NCBI RefSeq assembly: GCF_000720765.1
Contig: NZ_JODC01000010.1
Location: 496,001 to 560,000 of the forward strand
Direction: 5' to 3'
DNA: 64,000 nucleotides
DNA from: Streptomyces sp. NRRL S-646
GTDB taxonomy: Bacteria > Actinomycetota > Actinomycetes > Streptomycetales > Streptomycetaceae
Position 1 is the stretch's first letter, and the number at the start of each line of letters is the position of its first letter. Made by a program: the position numbers and the translations under genes. The notes beneath the pieces were generated by a model, which was not told the origin of the DNA, ran no database searches, and saw only the letters and a program-made list of their open reading frames with translations. Positions 1 through 10,269 of this stretch are shown here, one piece after another.

Positions 1-469
1 GCAGCCGGGAGCCCTTGAACTCGCCGATGTCCGTGCCGTTCAGCCAGACGCGGGCGCAGGACTCGACACCGTCGAAGCGGATCACGGCCCCGCCGTCGGC
101 CGGCCAGTCCTCGGGCAGGTCGAAGACGCGCAGGTGGTCGCCGGTCGGGTTCTCCGTCGGTACGTGCGGCGGGTCGACCGGGAAGGGGTAGAGGTGGTTG
201 GTGTAGATGGGCAGGCCGAAGGCGCCGTCGCCCTGGAGGACCCAGTGGCCGGGAACCGTGACCTCGGCCCAGCCTCCGGCGTCGTACCCCTCCTCCGCGA
301 AGGAGTCGTCCTCGGCGTCGGCGGTCGGTGAGACGCGCAGGCGCCAACTCCCGTTCAGAGAAAGAGACTTGGCGTCGGAGGACGCGTACCGGGCGCGGGG
401 CGGGAGGGCCCCGCTGCCCGGTGAGACGTCCTCTACATAGTCGGTGGCCGTGGTGGTGCGGAAAGACAT
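1..469 (-). CDS. GH2 beta-galactosidase-like enzyme, 5' part only
   Basis: This is the N-terminal 156 residues of a glycoside hydrolase family 2 enzyme; the rest lies beyond the left edge. The visible part is the sugar-binding jelly-roll domain. It has the family's opening (LNGSWRLRVSP), then VPGHWVLQGDGAFGLPIYTN and the RFDGVESCARVWLNG stretch typical of beta-galactosidases. The ATG is preceded by GGGAGA at 6-nt spacing. There is no signal peptide, so the enzyme should act in the cytosol. It is the last gene of the transporter operon, 27 nt after the permease. With a secreted GH30 enzyme upstream, release of terminal galactose from imported oligosaccharides is the likely job. The catalytic domain is not visible, so beta-glucuronidase or beta-mannosidase cannot be fully excluded. 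Confidence 0.8.
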   Translation of the reverse strand, partial: MSFRTTTATDYVEDVSPGSGALPPRARYASSDAKSLSLNGSWRLRVSPTADAEDDSFAEEGYDAGGWAEVTVPGHWVLQGDGAFGLPIYTNHLYPFPVDPPHVPTENPTGDHLRVFDLPEDWPADGGAVIRFDGVESCARVWLNGTDIGEFKGSRL

Positions 470-496
470 CGGTCTCCCGGTCGTGAGTGGAGGGCG

Positions 497-1363
497 TCAG
501 CCCTTGATGCCGGTCTGTGCGATTCCCTGGACCAGCCAGCGCTGGAGGAAGAGGAAGACGAAGATCAGGGGCAGGATGGAGATGGCGGTGGCCATGAAGA
601 TCAGATGGAAGTTGACGGTCTGGTTGGTCATGAAGGACGAGAGCGCGATCTGGACGGTCCAGGAGCTCGGGTCCTGGCCGATGACCAGCGGCCACAGGAA
701 CGAGTTCCAGGCGCTGATGAACGTGATCGTGGCGATCGCCGCGAAGAAGTTCAGCGAGTTGGGTACGACGATCCGCCAGTACGCGCCCCAGTAGCCGAGC
801 CCGTCCACGCGCGCTGCCTCCTCCAGCTCCTTGGGGAATCCCAGGAAGTACTGCCGGAAAAGGAAGCAGGTGAAACCACTGAACAGGCCCGGGATGATCA
901 GACCTCGGTAGGTGTCCACCCAGCCGAGTGACGAGACCAGCACGAAGCTCGGCACGAAGGTGACAGCTGTCGGGACCATCAGGGTCGCCAGGACGGCGTA
1001 GAAGACCTTGTTGGCGTGCTTGTACGGGATGCGGGCCAGGCCGTAGCCGGCCAGGGAGCAGACCAGCAGGGTGCCGAACGTGGTCAGGACGGCGACGACC
1101 AGCGAGTTGATCATGGAGCGGCTGAAGTCGACCGTGGGGTCGTCGAACAGTTCGGAGATGTTGCCCCACTGGAAGGAGGGCAGCACCTTCCAGTTCTCGC
1201 CCGTGATCTCCAGGTCGGTGGAGAGGGAGTTGCGGACGATCAGGTAGAAGGGGATCAGGAAGAGCAGAGCGGCGACGCCGACGGCGATGTACAGCCCCGT
1301 GTTGCCGAAGACGCCCCGGCCCTTCTTGCGCTGCTTGCCGACCTGAGGTGCGGTGGTGGTCAC
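497..1363 (-). CDS. Carbohydrate ABC transporter permease, MalG/CUT1 type
   Basis: This 288-residue inner-membrane subunit of a sugar importer has about six hydrophobic segments. It carries the EAA loop that docks the ATPase (EEAARVDGLGYWGAYW then RIVVP), diagnostic of binding-protein-dependent permeases. The GTG start overlaps the stop of the upstream permease gene (GTGA), so the two are probably translationally coupled; an AAGGGGGG ribosome site lies inside the upstream gene. No ATPase gene is present in the cluster. As is usual for this family in Streptomyces, it probably shares a general ATPase such as MsiK encoded elsewhere. The substrate is inferred from neighbours to be a galactan-derived oligosaccharide. 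Confidence 0.9.
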   Translation of the reverse strand: MTTTAPQVGKQRKKGRGVFGNTGLYIAVGVAALLFLIPFYLIVRNSLSTDLEITGENWKVLPSFQWGNISELFDDPTVDFSRSMINSLVVAVLTTFGTLLVCSLAGYGLARIPYKHANKVFYAVLATLMVPTAVTFVPSFVLVSSLGWVDTYRGLIIPGLFSGFTCFLFRQYFLGFPKELEEAARVDGLGYWGAYWRIVVPNSLNFFAAIATITFISAWNSFLWPLVIGQDPSSWTVQIALSSFMTNQTVNFHLIFMATAISILPLIFVFLFLQRWLVQGIAQTGIKG

Positions 1364-2328
1364 TTGGACTCATCCCCCCTTCCGAAGCCCATGAACTTGC
1401 CCTGGATCAGGGTGACGAGGCAGATGAGCAGCGACAGGATGACCGCGCCCGCGCTGCCGGCGCCGTAGTCCTGGCTGGTGCCGAGGGCCGATTTGTAGAG
1501 CACCATGAGCGGTGTCTGCGCCCACGTCGCCTTCTGCCCGATGATGTTGAAGAACTCGTCGAACGCCTGGTACGCGGCGATGAGCAGCAGCAGGATGACC
1601 GCGGTCGAGGTGGCCCGAAGCTGCGGCAGTGTGATGTACCGGAAGGTCTGCCAGCCCTTCTTCGCCCCGTCGATGGCGGCGGCCTCGTACAGCTCGGCCG
1701 GGATGTTCTGGAGCGCCGCCAGGAACAGGATCATGTAGAAGCCCGACTGGATCCACAGGCGCAGGGTCACGATGACCAGCCAGTACCAGGGCGGAGTGGG
1801 GTTGGACATCCATGCGATCGTGTCGGCGCCGAACCAGCCGATGACCGTGTTCGCGAGTCCGAACCGGACGCCGCTGAAGATGGACATCTTCCAGATCAGG
1901 GCGGCGGCCACGTACGAGACGGCGGTCGGCAGGAAGAACACCGAGCGGAAGAACGCCCGCATGAACCGCAGCCGGTTGACCAGCAGCGCAAGGCCCAGTG
2001 ACAGTGCCCAGGTGGTCGGCACGATGAACGCGGCGAACACGGTGAACGTCACCAGCGAGCCGGGGAATTCGCTGTTGGTCAGGATCTGCTTGTAGTTGTC
2101 GAAACCGATGAAATGGCTCGGCGTGACCGTGTAGCGGGCGTCGAAGAAGCTGAGCCAGACGCTCCAGACGATCGGCACGAAGACGAAGATCGCCAGGCCG
2201 ATCAGGAAGGGCCCGGTGAAGAGCCAGAAGTTCAGGGTGGCGTTGCCCCGCAGGCCCCGCCGCGGCCGGGCCGGGGAGGCCTTGGCCGGGGCGGGCTGGG
2301 CGACCCCGCGTGTGGTGGTGGTCGACAT
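1360..2328 (-). CDS. Carbohydrate ABC transporter permease, MalF/CUT1 type
   Basis: This 322-residue permease is the partner of the MalG-like subunit. It has a proline-rich cytoplasmic N-terminus, a first membrane helix near residues 35-55 and further helices to the C-terminus. The EAA loop YEAAAIDGAKKGW is followed by RYITLPQL. The ATG has GGGAAG 8 nt upstream. A longer upstream frame exists, but it only shadows the binding-protein gene. The gene lies 20 nt after the binding-protein gene and overlaps the next permease by 4 nt, giving a tight binding protein, MalF, MalG, GH2 operon. Confidence 0.9.
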   Translation of the reverse strand: MSTTTTRGVAQPAPAKASPARPRRGLRGNATLNFWLFTGPFLIGLAIFVFVPIVWSVWLSFFDARYTVTPSHFIGFDNYKQILTNSEFPGSLVTFTVFAAFIVPTTWALSLGLALLVNRLRFMRAFFRSVFFLPTAVSYVAAALIWKMSIFSGVRFGLANTVIGWFGADTIAWMSNPTPPWYWLVIVTLRLWIQSGFYMILFLAALQNIPAELYEAAAIDGAKKGWQTFRYITLPQLRATSTAVILLLLIAAYQAFDEFFNIIGQKATWAQTPLMVLYKSALGTSQDYGAGSAGAVILSLLICLVTLIQGKFMGFGRGDESK

Positions 2329-2348
2329 GTCGTGGTCTTCCCGGCGGC

Positions 2349-3617
2349 CTATCCGAACAGCTTCTTGAGCTCGACGTTGACCTTCTTGTCGCAGGTGTCG
2401 AGCGCCTTCTCCGGGTCGCCGTTCTTCCGGACGGAGGACGCGATCACCTCGGCGAACGCGGTTTGCATGGTCTGGTCGTAGGCGATGTTGTCGAAGTGGC
2501 CGTAGTCGGTGAAGAGCTTCACGCCCTCGGCCGGCAGACCCGACTTGAGCTTGGTGGCCGTGTTGGCGATCGAGGTGCGTGGCGGGATGTGGAAGCCGTA
2601 CGAGGTGGCCCAGTCCTCCTGGTACTGCTTCTGGTCGAGCCACAGCCACTTGACGTATTCCTTGGCCGCGTCGACGTTCTTGCCCTTGGCGTTGACGAAG
2701 ATCGACCAGCCGCCGTTGTAGACGGACTGCTTGCCTGCGCTGCCGATCTTCGGGAACGGGAAGATGCCGAGGTCGTCGCCGAGCGCCTTCTGCATGGCCG
2801 GCATGGACCACATGCCACCCCACTGGATGGCGCACAGGCCCTGGTTGAGCGAGGACGGGTCCCAGAAGTCGGTCGGGGCGTCGAGGAGCACGTTGCCGCT
2901 GGTGAACAGCGTGCGAAGCTTCTTGAGGCCCTCGGCGACGCCGTCCGTGTGGTAGGCGATCTCGTTCTTCTCGTTGATGGTGTCGGCGCCGGCCGACCAG
3001 ATGATCACGTTCTGGATCGGGGTGAAGTCGTTGCCGAGGAAGACACCCTTGACCTTGCTGGTGGTGAGCTTGGCGGCGGCCTCGATCAGCTCGTCGAGCG
3101 TGGTCGGGACGTCGACCTTCGCCTTCTCCAGCATCGACTTGCGGTAGTAGAAGAACTGCGGGTCGTCGATCATCCGTATCCCGTAGATCTTCCCGTCGAC
3201 CGTGTGGGACTTGATGTCGTTCTGGTTGAAGTCGTTCTTGACCGGGTCGATGATGTCGCTCAGGTCCGCCACCTGGCCGCTCTTGACGAGCTGCAGCTGC
3301 GGGTGGAACTCGAAGACGTCGGGCGCCTTCGAGGTGAGCAGCGCCGCAAAGAGCGCGGACTCGAAGTTGTTGCCCGTGATCCAGTTGGTGTTGACGTTGG
3401 CCTTCTTGTAGGCCGCCGCGTACCGCTTGAGGGCCTGTTCCGTGCCGGCCTCACCGTAGGCGTGGAAGTACTGGGTGAGCTGAGTGCCCGACCCCCCACC
3501 GCTTCCGCCTCGCCCGTTGTTGCTGCCGCACGCGGCCAGCGTGCCGGCGGCGGCCATGCCCGCGGCGGCCCGGAAGATCGACCGGCGGGAGAAGTTGCTG
3601 TTGCTCATTGCCGACAT
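2349..3617 (-). CDS. Extracellular sugar-binding lipoprotein of the CUT1 importer
   Basis: This 422-residue solute-binding protein captures the oligosaccharide outside the membrane. The N-terminus has a twin-arginine signal (SRRSIFRAAAGMAAAG) ending in the lipobox LAAC, so it is probably exported by Tat and lipid-anchored. A Gly/Ser-rich linker follows, then a type 1 extracellular solute-binding fold. The start with AAGGA about 8 nt upstream is preferred over one 24 codons earlier that lacks a ribosome site; an ATG three codons later is also possible. It is the first gene of the importer operon, behind a terminator and a palindrome-rich promoter region. Its ligand is inferred from context only. 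Confidence 0.9.
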   Translation of the reverse strand: MSAMSNSNFSRRSIFRAAAGMAAAGTLAACGSNNGRGGSGGGSGTQLTQYFHAYGEAGTEQALKRYAAAYKKANVNTNWITGNNFESALFAALLTSKAPDVFEFHPQLQLVKSGQVADLSDIIDPVKNDFNQNDIKSHTVDGKIYGIRMIDDPQFFYYRKSMLEKAKVDVPTTLDELIEAAAKLTTSKVKGVFLGNDFTPIQNVIIWSAGADTINEKNEIAYHTDGVAEGLKKLRTLFTSGNVLLDAPTDFWDPSSLNQGLCAIQWGGMWSMPAMQKALGDDLGIFPFPKIGSAGKQSVYNGGWSIFVNAKGKNVDAAKEYVKWLWLDQKQYQEDWATSYGFHIPPRTSIANTATKLKSGLPAEGVKLFTDYGHFDNIAYDQTMQTAFAEVIASSVRKNGDPEKALDTCDKKVNVELKKLFG

Positions 3618-3753
3618 GCTGACGTCCTTGTCTCGATTCCGGCTGCGGCTGAGGCTGCGGCTCCACGGCTTCAGCGCCAGGTGGCTCAAATTGCGTTGCG
3701 GTGCGGGACGTTAACCTTCGGCTAAGGCTTCGGCAAGGGGTTGGACGAAGTCT

Positions 3754-3788
3754 GTTCGAAGCGTTAAATCCGGTTCGGAATCCCGAAC
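3754..3788. promoter_or_regulatory. Candidate operator upstream of the sugar importer operon
   Basis: A GTTCGAA half-site is followed 19 nt later by a perfect inverted repeat, GTTCGG-AATC-CCGAAC. The three GTTCG-type arms lie about 140-170 nt before the binding-protein start, downstream of the GH30 terminator. This suits a regulator site for the importer operon, perhaps for the linked ROK protein. Which protein binds is inference. Confidence 0.35.
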
Positions 3789-3807
3789 GTGGGGTGGTGC
3801 GGGGGGT

Positions 3808-3843
3808 GAGGGCCGCCGGGTCAGGGTGTGGCCGGCGGCCCTC
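3808..3843 (-). terminator. Hairpin terminator after the GH30 gene
   Basis: A perfect 12-bp stem (GAGGGCCGCCGG / CCGGCGGCCCTC) closes a 12-nt loop 12 nt beyond the GH30 stop codon. It lacks a U-run, as is common in Streptomyces. It separates the regulator-GH30 unit from the importer operon. Confidence 0.75.
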
Positions 3844-3854
3844 GGTGCAGGGGA

Positions 3855-5714
3855 CTAGGCCTTGTTCCAGACTTCGTTGGTGCCGCCGTTGCAGCTGTAC
3901 AGGATCGCTTTGCTGCCGTCGGTGGTCGCCTGCCCGCTGACGTCCAGGCACTTGCCGGACGCCTCACTGAGGATCTGGCCGTTGGCGTTCAGCAGCCAGC
4001 GCTGGCCTGCGTCACCGGTGTAGTCGGCGGTCGTCGTCAGGCCCGAACTCCCGGCCGTGAGATAGCCGTTCACGCCCTTCAGGGCGCCCTTGCCGTCGTA
4101 CGACCACGACTGCTCGCTCCCGCCCGTGCATGTGCTGATGGCGGCCCCGGAGGTGCCCGCGGTCAGGCACTTGCCGGACTGCTTGCCCTGCAGCGCACCC
4201 GTGACCGCCGAGCTGCCGCGGCCCTTCTGGTCGAAGACGTACGTCGTGACGGAGCGGGCCGCGAGGGTCGTGGACGCCGTGCCGCCGCTCACCGTCGGCC
4301 TGGCGACGTTCGCCCAGTCCTCGGTGGCCGAGGTCCGGACGGCCTGCGCGGCCGCCACCGGCGTCTTGCTGTTGAAGTGCAAACTCAGCGGCGTGTCGGT
4401 GGAGTTGTGGTTGTTGACCACGACCACCCACTTGCCGTCCCGGTCGTACGACGACACCTCGACACCGTCCGGCGCCCCGGTCACGTTGTGCGCGACCGAG
4501 CCCGGCCGGACGAACCTGCTGTACTGGCCGAGCGCGTAGTACCGCTTGGTGAAGTACAGCTTCTGGTTGCCGTTCGTCGCGTAGTCGGGGTCGTAGTAGA
4601 TCAGGCCGTCGTTCCAGCCCGTGTCGTTCCTCTCGGTGGGAGAGGTGCCGTAGCCGCTGGCCAGGGCCACCCACCACTGGAACGCCGAGTCGTGCGAGCT
4701 CGCGAAGTCCTTGTAGATGATCCGTGACATCAGCAGGGCGTTGTCGATGGTCGGGTCGTACTCCTGGTTCCAGCCCGTGCTGCCCTTGCCGAAGCAGCAG
4801 ATCTCCGTGGCCCAGGACTTCTTGCCGACCGTCCTCGACGTCTCGTAGACATTGCCCAGCCGGCCGTCGTCGGGGTTGTTGTACGTGTGGTGCGCGAGCG
4901 CGGACACGTACTGCGCGGTGCCCGGCTGTGAGATCCACTGCGGCAGCTCGTCGACGAACTGGGTCGTCTTGCTGGACTCGTCGGCGATGACCGACGTCTG
5001 CTGCTTCCGGGCCCGCTGCTCGGCACCCAACGCCCGCACGATGTCGTCGCGTTGGTCGGGCGTGACCTTCATGCCTTCCTGGCCGCAGTCCCCGAAGTCG
5101 TTGTCCGGCTCGTTGAACGGGCTGATGTAGTCGAGCTTCACGCCCTGCTCGGCGAAGTGGTCGGTCACGTCCGCCACGTACTTGGCGAAGTCCGACTCGC
5201 TGCCCGCCTTCAACTGGCCGCCGCAGCTCTGGCCGTTGGTCGTCCACTGCGCGGGCGCGCTGTTGACGAAGCCGATGAGGTCCTTGACGCCGTACTTCGC
5301 GGCGTACTTGAGGAACGTACGGCCGCCCTTGTCATTGCTCCAGTTGTACGAGCCGTCGGGGTTGAGGAAGTCCTCGGCGGCGCGGGCCGGCGTGGTGACC
5401 GCGACGCCGCCACCGCCGATGTTGTAGCGGTACGAGGAGAGGCCCAGGCCCTGCTGGGAGAAGAGCAGGCCTGCGATCCGGGCCTGCACCTCGGGCTTGA
5501 AGTGCTGCAGGTCGTTGACCCACCAGGCGCCCGACGCACCGATGTCGTCGATGGTCTGGGCGGCGTGCGGGGAGACCTCGGCCGCCGTGGGGGTGGCGGC
5601 CGAGGAGGGCGGGGCGGATATCAGGGGACCCGCGACGGCGAATGCGGCTGCGGCCGTCAGCAAGGCGGATCTGCGGGGGTGGGGGTGAGACACGTGCATC
5701 CCTTCGGTCGTCAT
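3855..5714 (-). CDS. Secreted GH30 glycosidase with C-terminal CBM13, probable endo-beta-1,6-galactanase
   Basis: This enzyme of about 619 residues has a signal peptide with twin arginines (HPRRSALLTAAAAFAV) ending near SSAAT. A GH30 barrel follows. The acid/base Glu is in SPFNEPDND (about residue 202) and the nucleophile in WATEICCFG (about 304). The last 125 residues are a ricin-type carbohydrate-binding module with three QxW-like repeats (EQSW, QRW, NEVW). Known Streptomyces proteins with this GH30 plus CBM13 layout are endo-beta-1,6-galactanases acting on side chains of type II arabinogalactan. The ATG overlaps the ROK stop (ATGA). A GTG seven codons later has GAAGGG at good spacing and is an equally fair start. 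Product specificity is inference; xylanase or glucanase activity in GH30 is less likely. Confidence 0.85.
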   Translation of the reverse strand: MTTEGMHVSHPHPRRSALLTAAAAFAVAGPLISAPPSSAATPTAAEVSPHAAQTIDDIGASGAWWVNDLQHFKPEVQARIAGLLFSQQGLGLSSYRYNIGGGGVAVTTPARAAEDFLNPDGSYNWSNDKGGRTFLKYAAKYGVKDLIGFVNSAPAQWTTNGQSCGGQLKAGSESDFAKYVADVTDHFAEQGVKLDYISPFNEPDNDFGDCGQEGMKVTPDQRDDIVRALGAEQRARKQQTSVIADESSKTTQFVDELPQWISQPGTAQYVSALAHHTYNNPDDGRLGNVYETSRTVGKKSWATEICCFGKGSTGWNQEYDPTIDNALLMSRIIYKDFASSHDSAFQWWVALASGYGTSPTERNDTGWNDGLIYYDPDYATNGNQKLYFTKRYYALGQYSRFVRPGSVAHNVTGAPDGVEVSSYDRDGKWVVVVNNHNSTDTPLSLHFNSKTPVAAAQAVRTSATEDWANVARPTVSGGTASTTLAARSVTTYVFDQKGRGSSAVTGALQGKQSGKCLTAGTSGAAISTCTGGSEQSWSYDGKGALKGVNGYLTAGSSGLTTTADYTGDAGQRWLLNANGQILSEASGKCLDVSGQATTDGSKAILYSCNGGTNEVWNKA

Positions 5715-6955
5715 GAAGGTGGTGCGGTACGGCTCCTTGTGGGGGTGGTGCGTTTCGCATTCCTCTGCCCGACGGACTGCAGCGCGCCTTCCAGCGCGAA
5801 CGTCGCCGCACCCAGGCACGCCGGGTCGGTGGGGATCGGGGAGAGGACGATCTCGGTGGCGGCCATCGGCCGCGGCAGCGCGTGCCGGGCGACGGCCTCG
5901 CGCACCTCCGCGACCAGGGGCTCGCCGAGGGCGGCCGCGACCCAGCTGCTGAGCACGACCACCTCGGGGTTGAACAGGTTGACCAGGTCGGCGATGCCGG
6001 CGCCGAGGTAACGGGCGGTGTCCCGGACCACCTTGACCGCCACCGGGTCCTGCTCCCGCATCCCCTGGGCCAGCGCGGCGATGGTGGCCGTCTGGTCCTC
6101 CGGGTGCAGCAGCGGGCTGCGGGGGCTCAACTCCCGCAGATTCAGCATGATTCCGGGCGCTCCGACATACGTCTCCACGCAGCCGTGGTTCCCGCAGTGG
6201 CACAGCCGGCCGTCGAGGACGATCGTGTTGTGACCCCACTCGCCGGCGCTGTTGCTGATCCCGCGGTGCAGCCCGCCGCCCAGGACGAGCCCGGCGCCCA
6301 CGCCGGTCCCGAGGGTGACCACGACGGCGTCCCCGCGCCCGCGGGCGGCCCCGAACCACAGCTCGGCGACGGCGACGGCGCGCAGCGGGTTGTCCAGGTA
6401 GAGGGGGTAGGCGATGTGCTCGGTGAGCAGGTCGAGCAGCGGCACGTCGTGCCAGTCCCAGTTGGGCGCGTACTCGGCGATGCCGGTGGCGCGGTCGACC
6501 TGCCCCGGCACGCTCACGCCCACGCCCAGCACCCGCGCGCCCTCGATGCCGGCCTGCGCGACCACCGAGCCGACGGCGGCCGCGACATGGCCGACCATCT
6601 GCGCGGGGAGGCTCTCGCCGGGGCGGACGTCCTCCTCGGCGCGGGCCAGCACGTTCAGCGCCAGGTCGAACAGCTCGACATGGACGTACGTCTCCGCGAT
6701 GTCGACGCCGATCAACGCGCCCCCCGACGCGTTGACCGCCACGAGCCCCCGGGGGCGGCCGCCCGCCGAGTCCTCGAACCCGACCTCGGTGATCATCCGC
6801 AGATCGAGGAGTTCGCCGACGAGCGTGGCGACCGTGGCGAGGCTCAGACCGGTGGCGGCCGCCAGCTCCTGCCGGGAGGTGGGAGACGCGGCGATGATCT
6901 GGCGCAGCACCTCGTAGCGGTTCGCGGTGCGGATGTCACGTGATGTGCGCTTCAC
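5711..6955 (-). CDS. ROK family transcriptional regulator of the galactan locus
   Basis: This 414-residue protein has a MarR-like winged helix at the N-terminus (SRQELAAATGLSLATVATLVGEL) and a sugar-kinase-like ROK domain with the LGTGVGAGLVLGGG phosphate loop. The ROK zinc motif is present (GEWGHN then CHCGNHGCVETYV). It starts at GTG with a G-rich ribosome site 9 nt upstream; an upstream in-frame ATG lacks one. It is the first gene of the unit and overlaps the GH30 gene by 4 nt. Such proteins usually repress sugar genes until a sugar binds. A TTAGGAAAG half-site at 7055-7063, upstream of the gene, could be part of its own operator. Confidence 0.9.
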   Translation of the reverse strand: MKRTSRDIRTANRYEVLRQIIAASPTSRQELAAATGLSLATVATLVGELLDLRMITEVGFEDSAGGRPRGLVAVNASGGALIGVDIAETYVHVELFDLALNVLARAEEDVRPGESLPAQMVGHVAAAVGSVVAQAGIEGARVLGVGVSVPGQVDRATGIAEYAPNWDWHDVPLLDLLTEHIAYPLYLDNPLRAVAVAELWFGAARGRGDAVVVTLGTGVGAGLVLGGGLHRGISNSAGEWGHNTIVLDGRLCHCGNHGCVETYVGAPGIMLNLRELSPRSPLLHPEDQTATIAALAQGMREQDPVAVKVVRDTARYLGAGIADLVNLFNPEVVVLSSWVAAALGEPLVAEVREAVARHALPRPMAATEIVLSPIPTDPACLGAATFALEGALQSVGQRNAKRTTPTRSRTAPPS

Positions 6956-7087
6956 TGGTCGGTCGCCCCCCGGTGCTTTCAGGCCAAGGGCACCGGGCAC
7001 GTCGGCACCGGCGCGGCGCAAGGCTATGGCCTGCGGGGGACTTTCGACAAGGGGTTAGGAAAGGGGGTTTATAAAGCCCTCCGGATA

Positions 7088-9459
<2,372 letters not shown>

Positions 9460-9548
9460 GCTGCGGATTTCGTCGAAGTCGGCGCATTGGGCGAGGCTTT
9501 CCGTAAATCTGTCGCGCAGTAGCTGCGATATCGGTAGCGTCCATTCGT

Positions 9549-10211
9549 GTGACGCTCGAACCGCTCCCCGAGACCGACCTCACCCGCCACCGCCGCCTGC
9601 GCGAGCAGGGCAGCCTGGACCGTACGGACCTGGACGCGATCCTCGACGCCGGGTTCGTCTGTCACCTGGGTGTGGTGGTCGCGGGGCGTCCGCTGGTCGT
9701 GCCGACCGTCTACGGGCGTGACGAACGGCAGCTCTATCTGCACGGTTCCGTGGCCAGCCGCAGCCTGGCGGGCGGCACCCCGGTCTGCGTCACCGTCACG
9801 CACTTCGACGGCCTCGTCCTGGCCCGCTCGGTCTTCGAGCACGGCGTCAACTACCGCAGCGCGATGATCCACGGCGAGGCCCGCAAGGTCACCGACCCCG
9901 AGGAGAAGCTGGAGGGCCTGCGCCGGCTCACCGAGCACGCGGCGCCCGGCCAGTGGTCGTACGCCCGTCTGCCGAACCGCAAGGAACTCGCCGCCACCAC
10001 CCTGCTCGCCCTGTCCCTCGAAGAGGCCTCGGTCAAGATCCGCACCGGCCCGCCCGACGACGGCGACGGACCCGACGCCGAGCTGGGCCTGTGGGCCGGA
10101 ACCCTGCCGCTGACCTCGGCCTGGGGCACCCCCGTGCCCGACCCGCTGCTGCCGCCGGGCACCTCCGTACCAGGACACATCGCGCGCCGCGGGGGGACCC
10201 GGCACGGCTGA
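9549..10211 (+). CDS. Pyridoxamine 5'-phosphate oxidase-family (split-barrel flavin) protein
   Basis: This 220-residue protein has the split beta-barrel flavin-binding fold. The first strands read GFVCHLGVVVAGRPLVVPTVYG, then LYLHGSVASRS, characteristic of the Pyridox_ox_2 branch. Most members bind FMN or a related flavin and the reaction is usually unknown; genuine PdxH activity is unlikely. It starts with GTG and no clear ribosome site. It sits 58 nt before the radical SAM gene on the same strand, so the two could be cotranscribed. Confidence 0.75.
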   Translation: MTLEPLPETDLTRHRRLREQGSLDRTDLDAILDAGFVCHLGVVVAGRPLVVPTVYGRDERQLYLHGSVASRSLAGGTPVCVTVTHFDGLVLARSVFEHGVNYRSAMIHGEARKVTDPEEKLEGLRRLTEHAAPGQWSYARLPNRKELAATTLLALSLEEASVKIRTGPPDDGDGPDAELGLWAGTLPLTSAWGTPVPDPLLPPGTSVPGHIARRGGTRHG

Positions 10212-10269
10212 TCCGCACGCGGGGGCATACCGTGAGGAGCCGAACGCCTGAGCCGGAAGGAGAGTCGGG

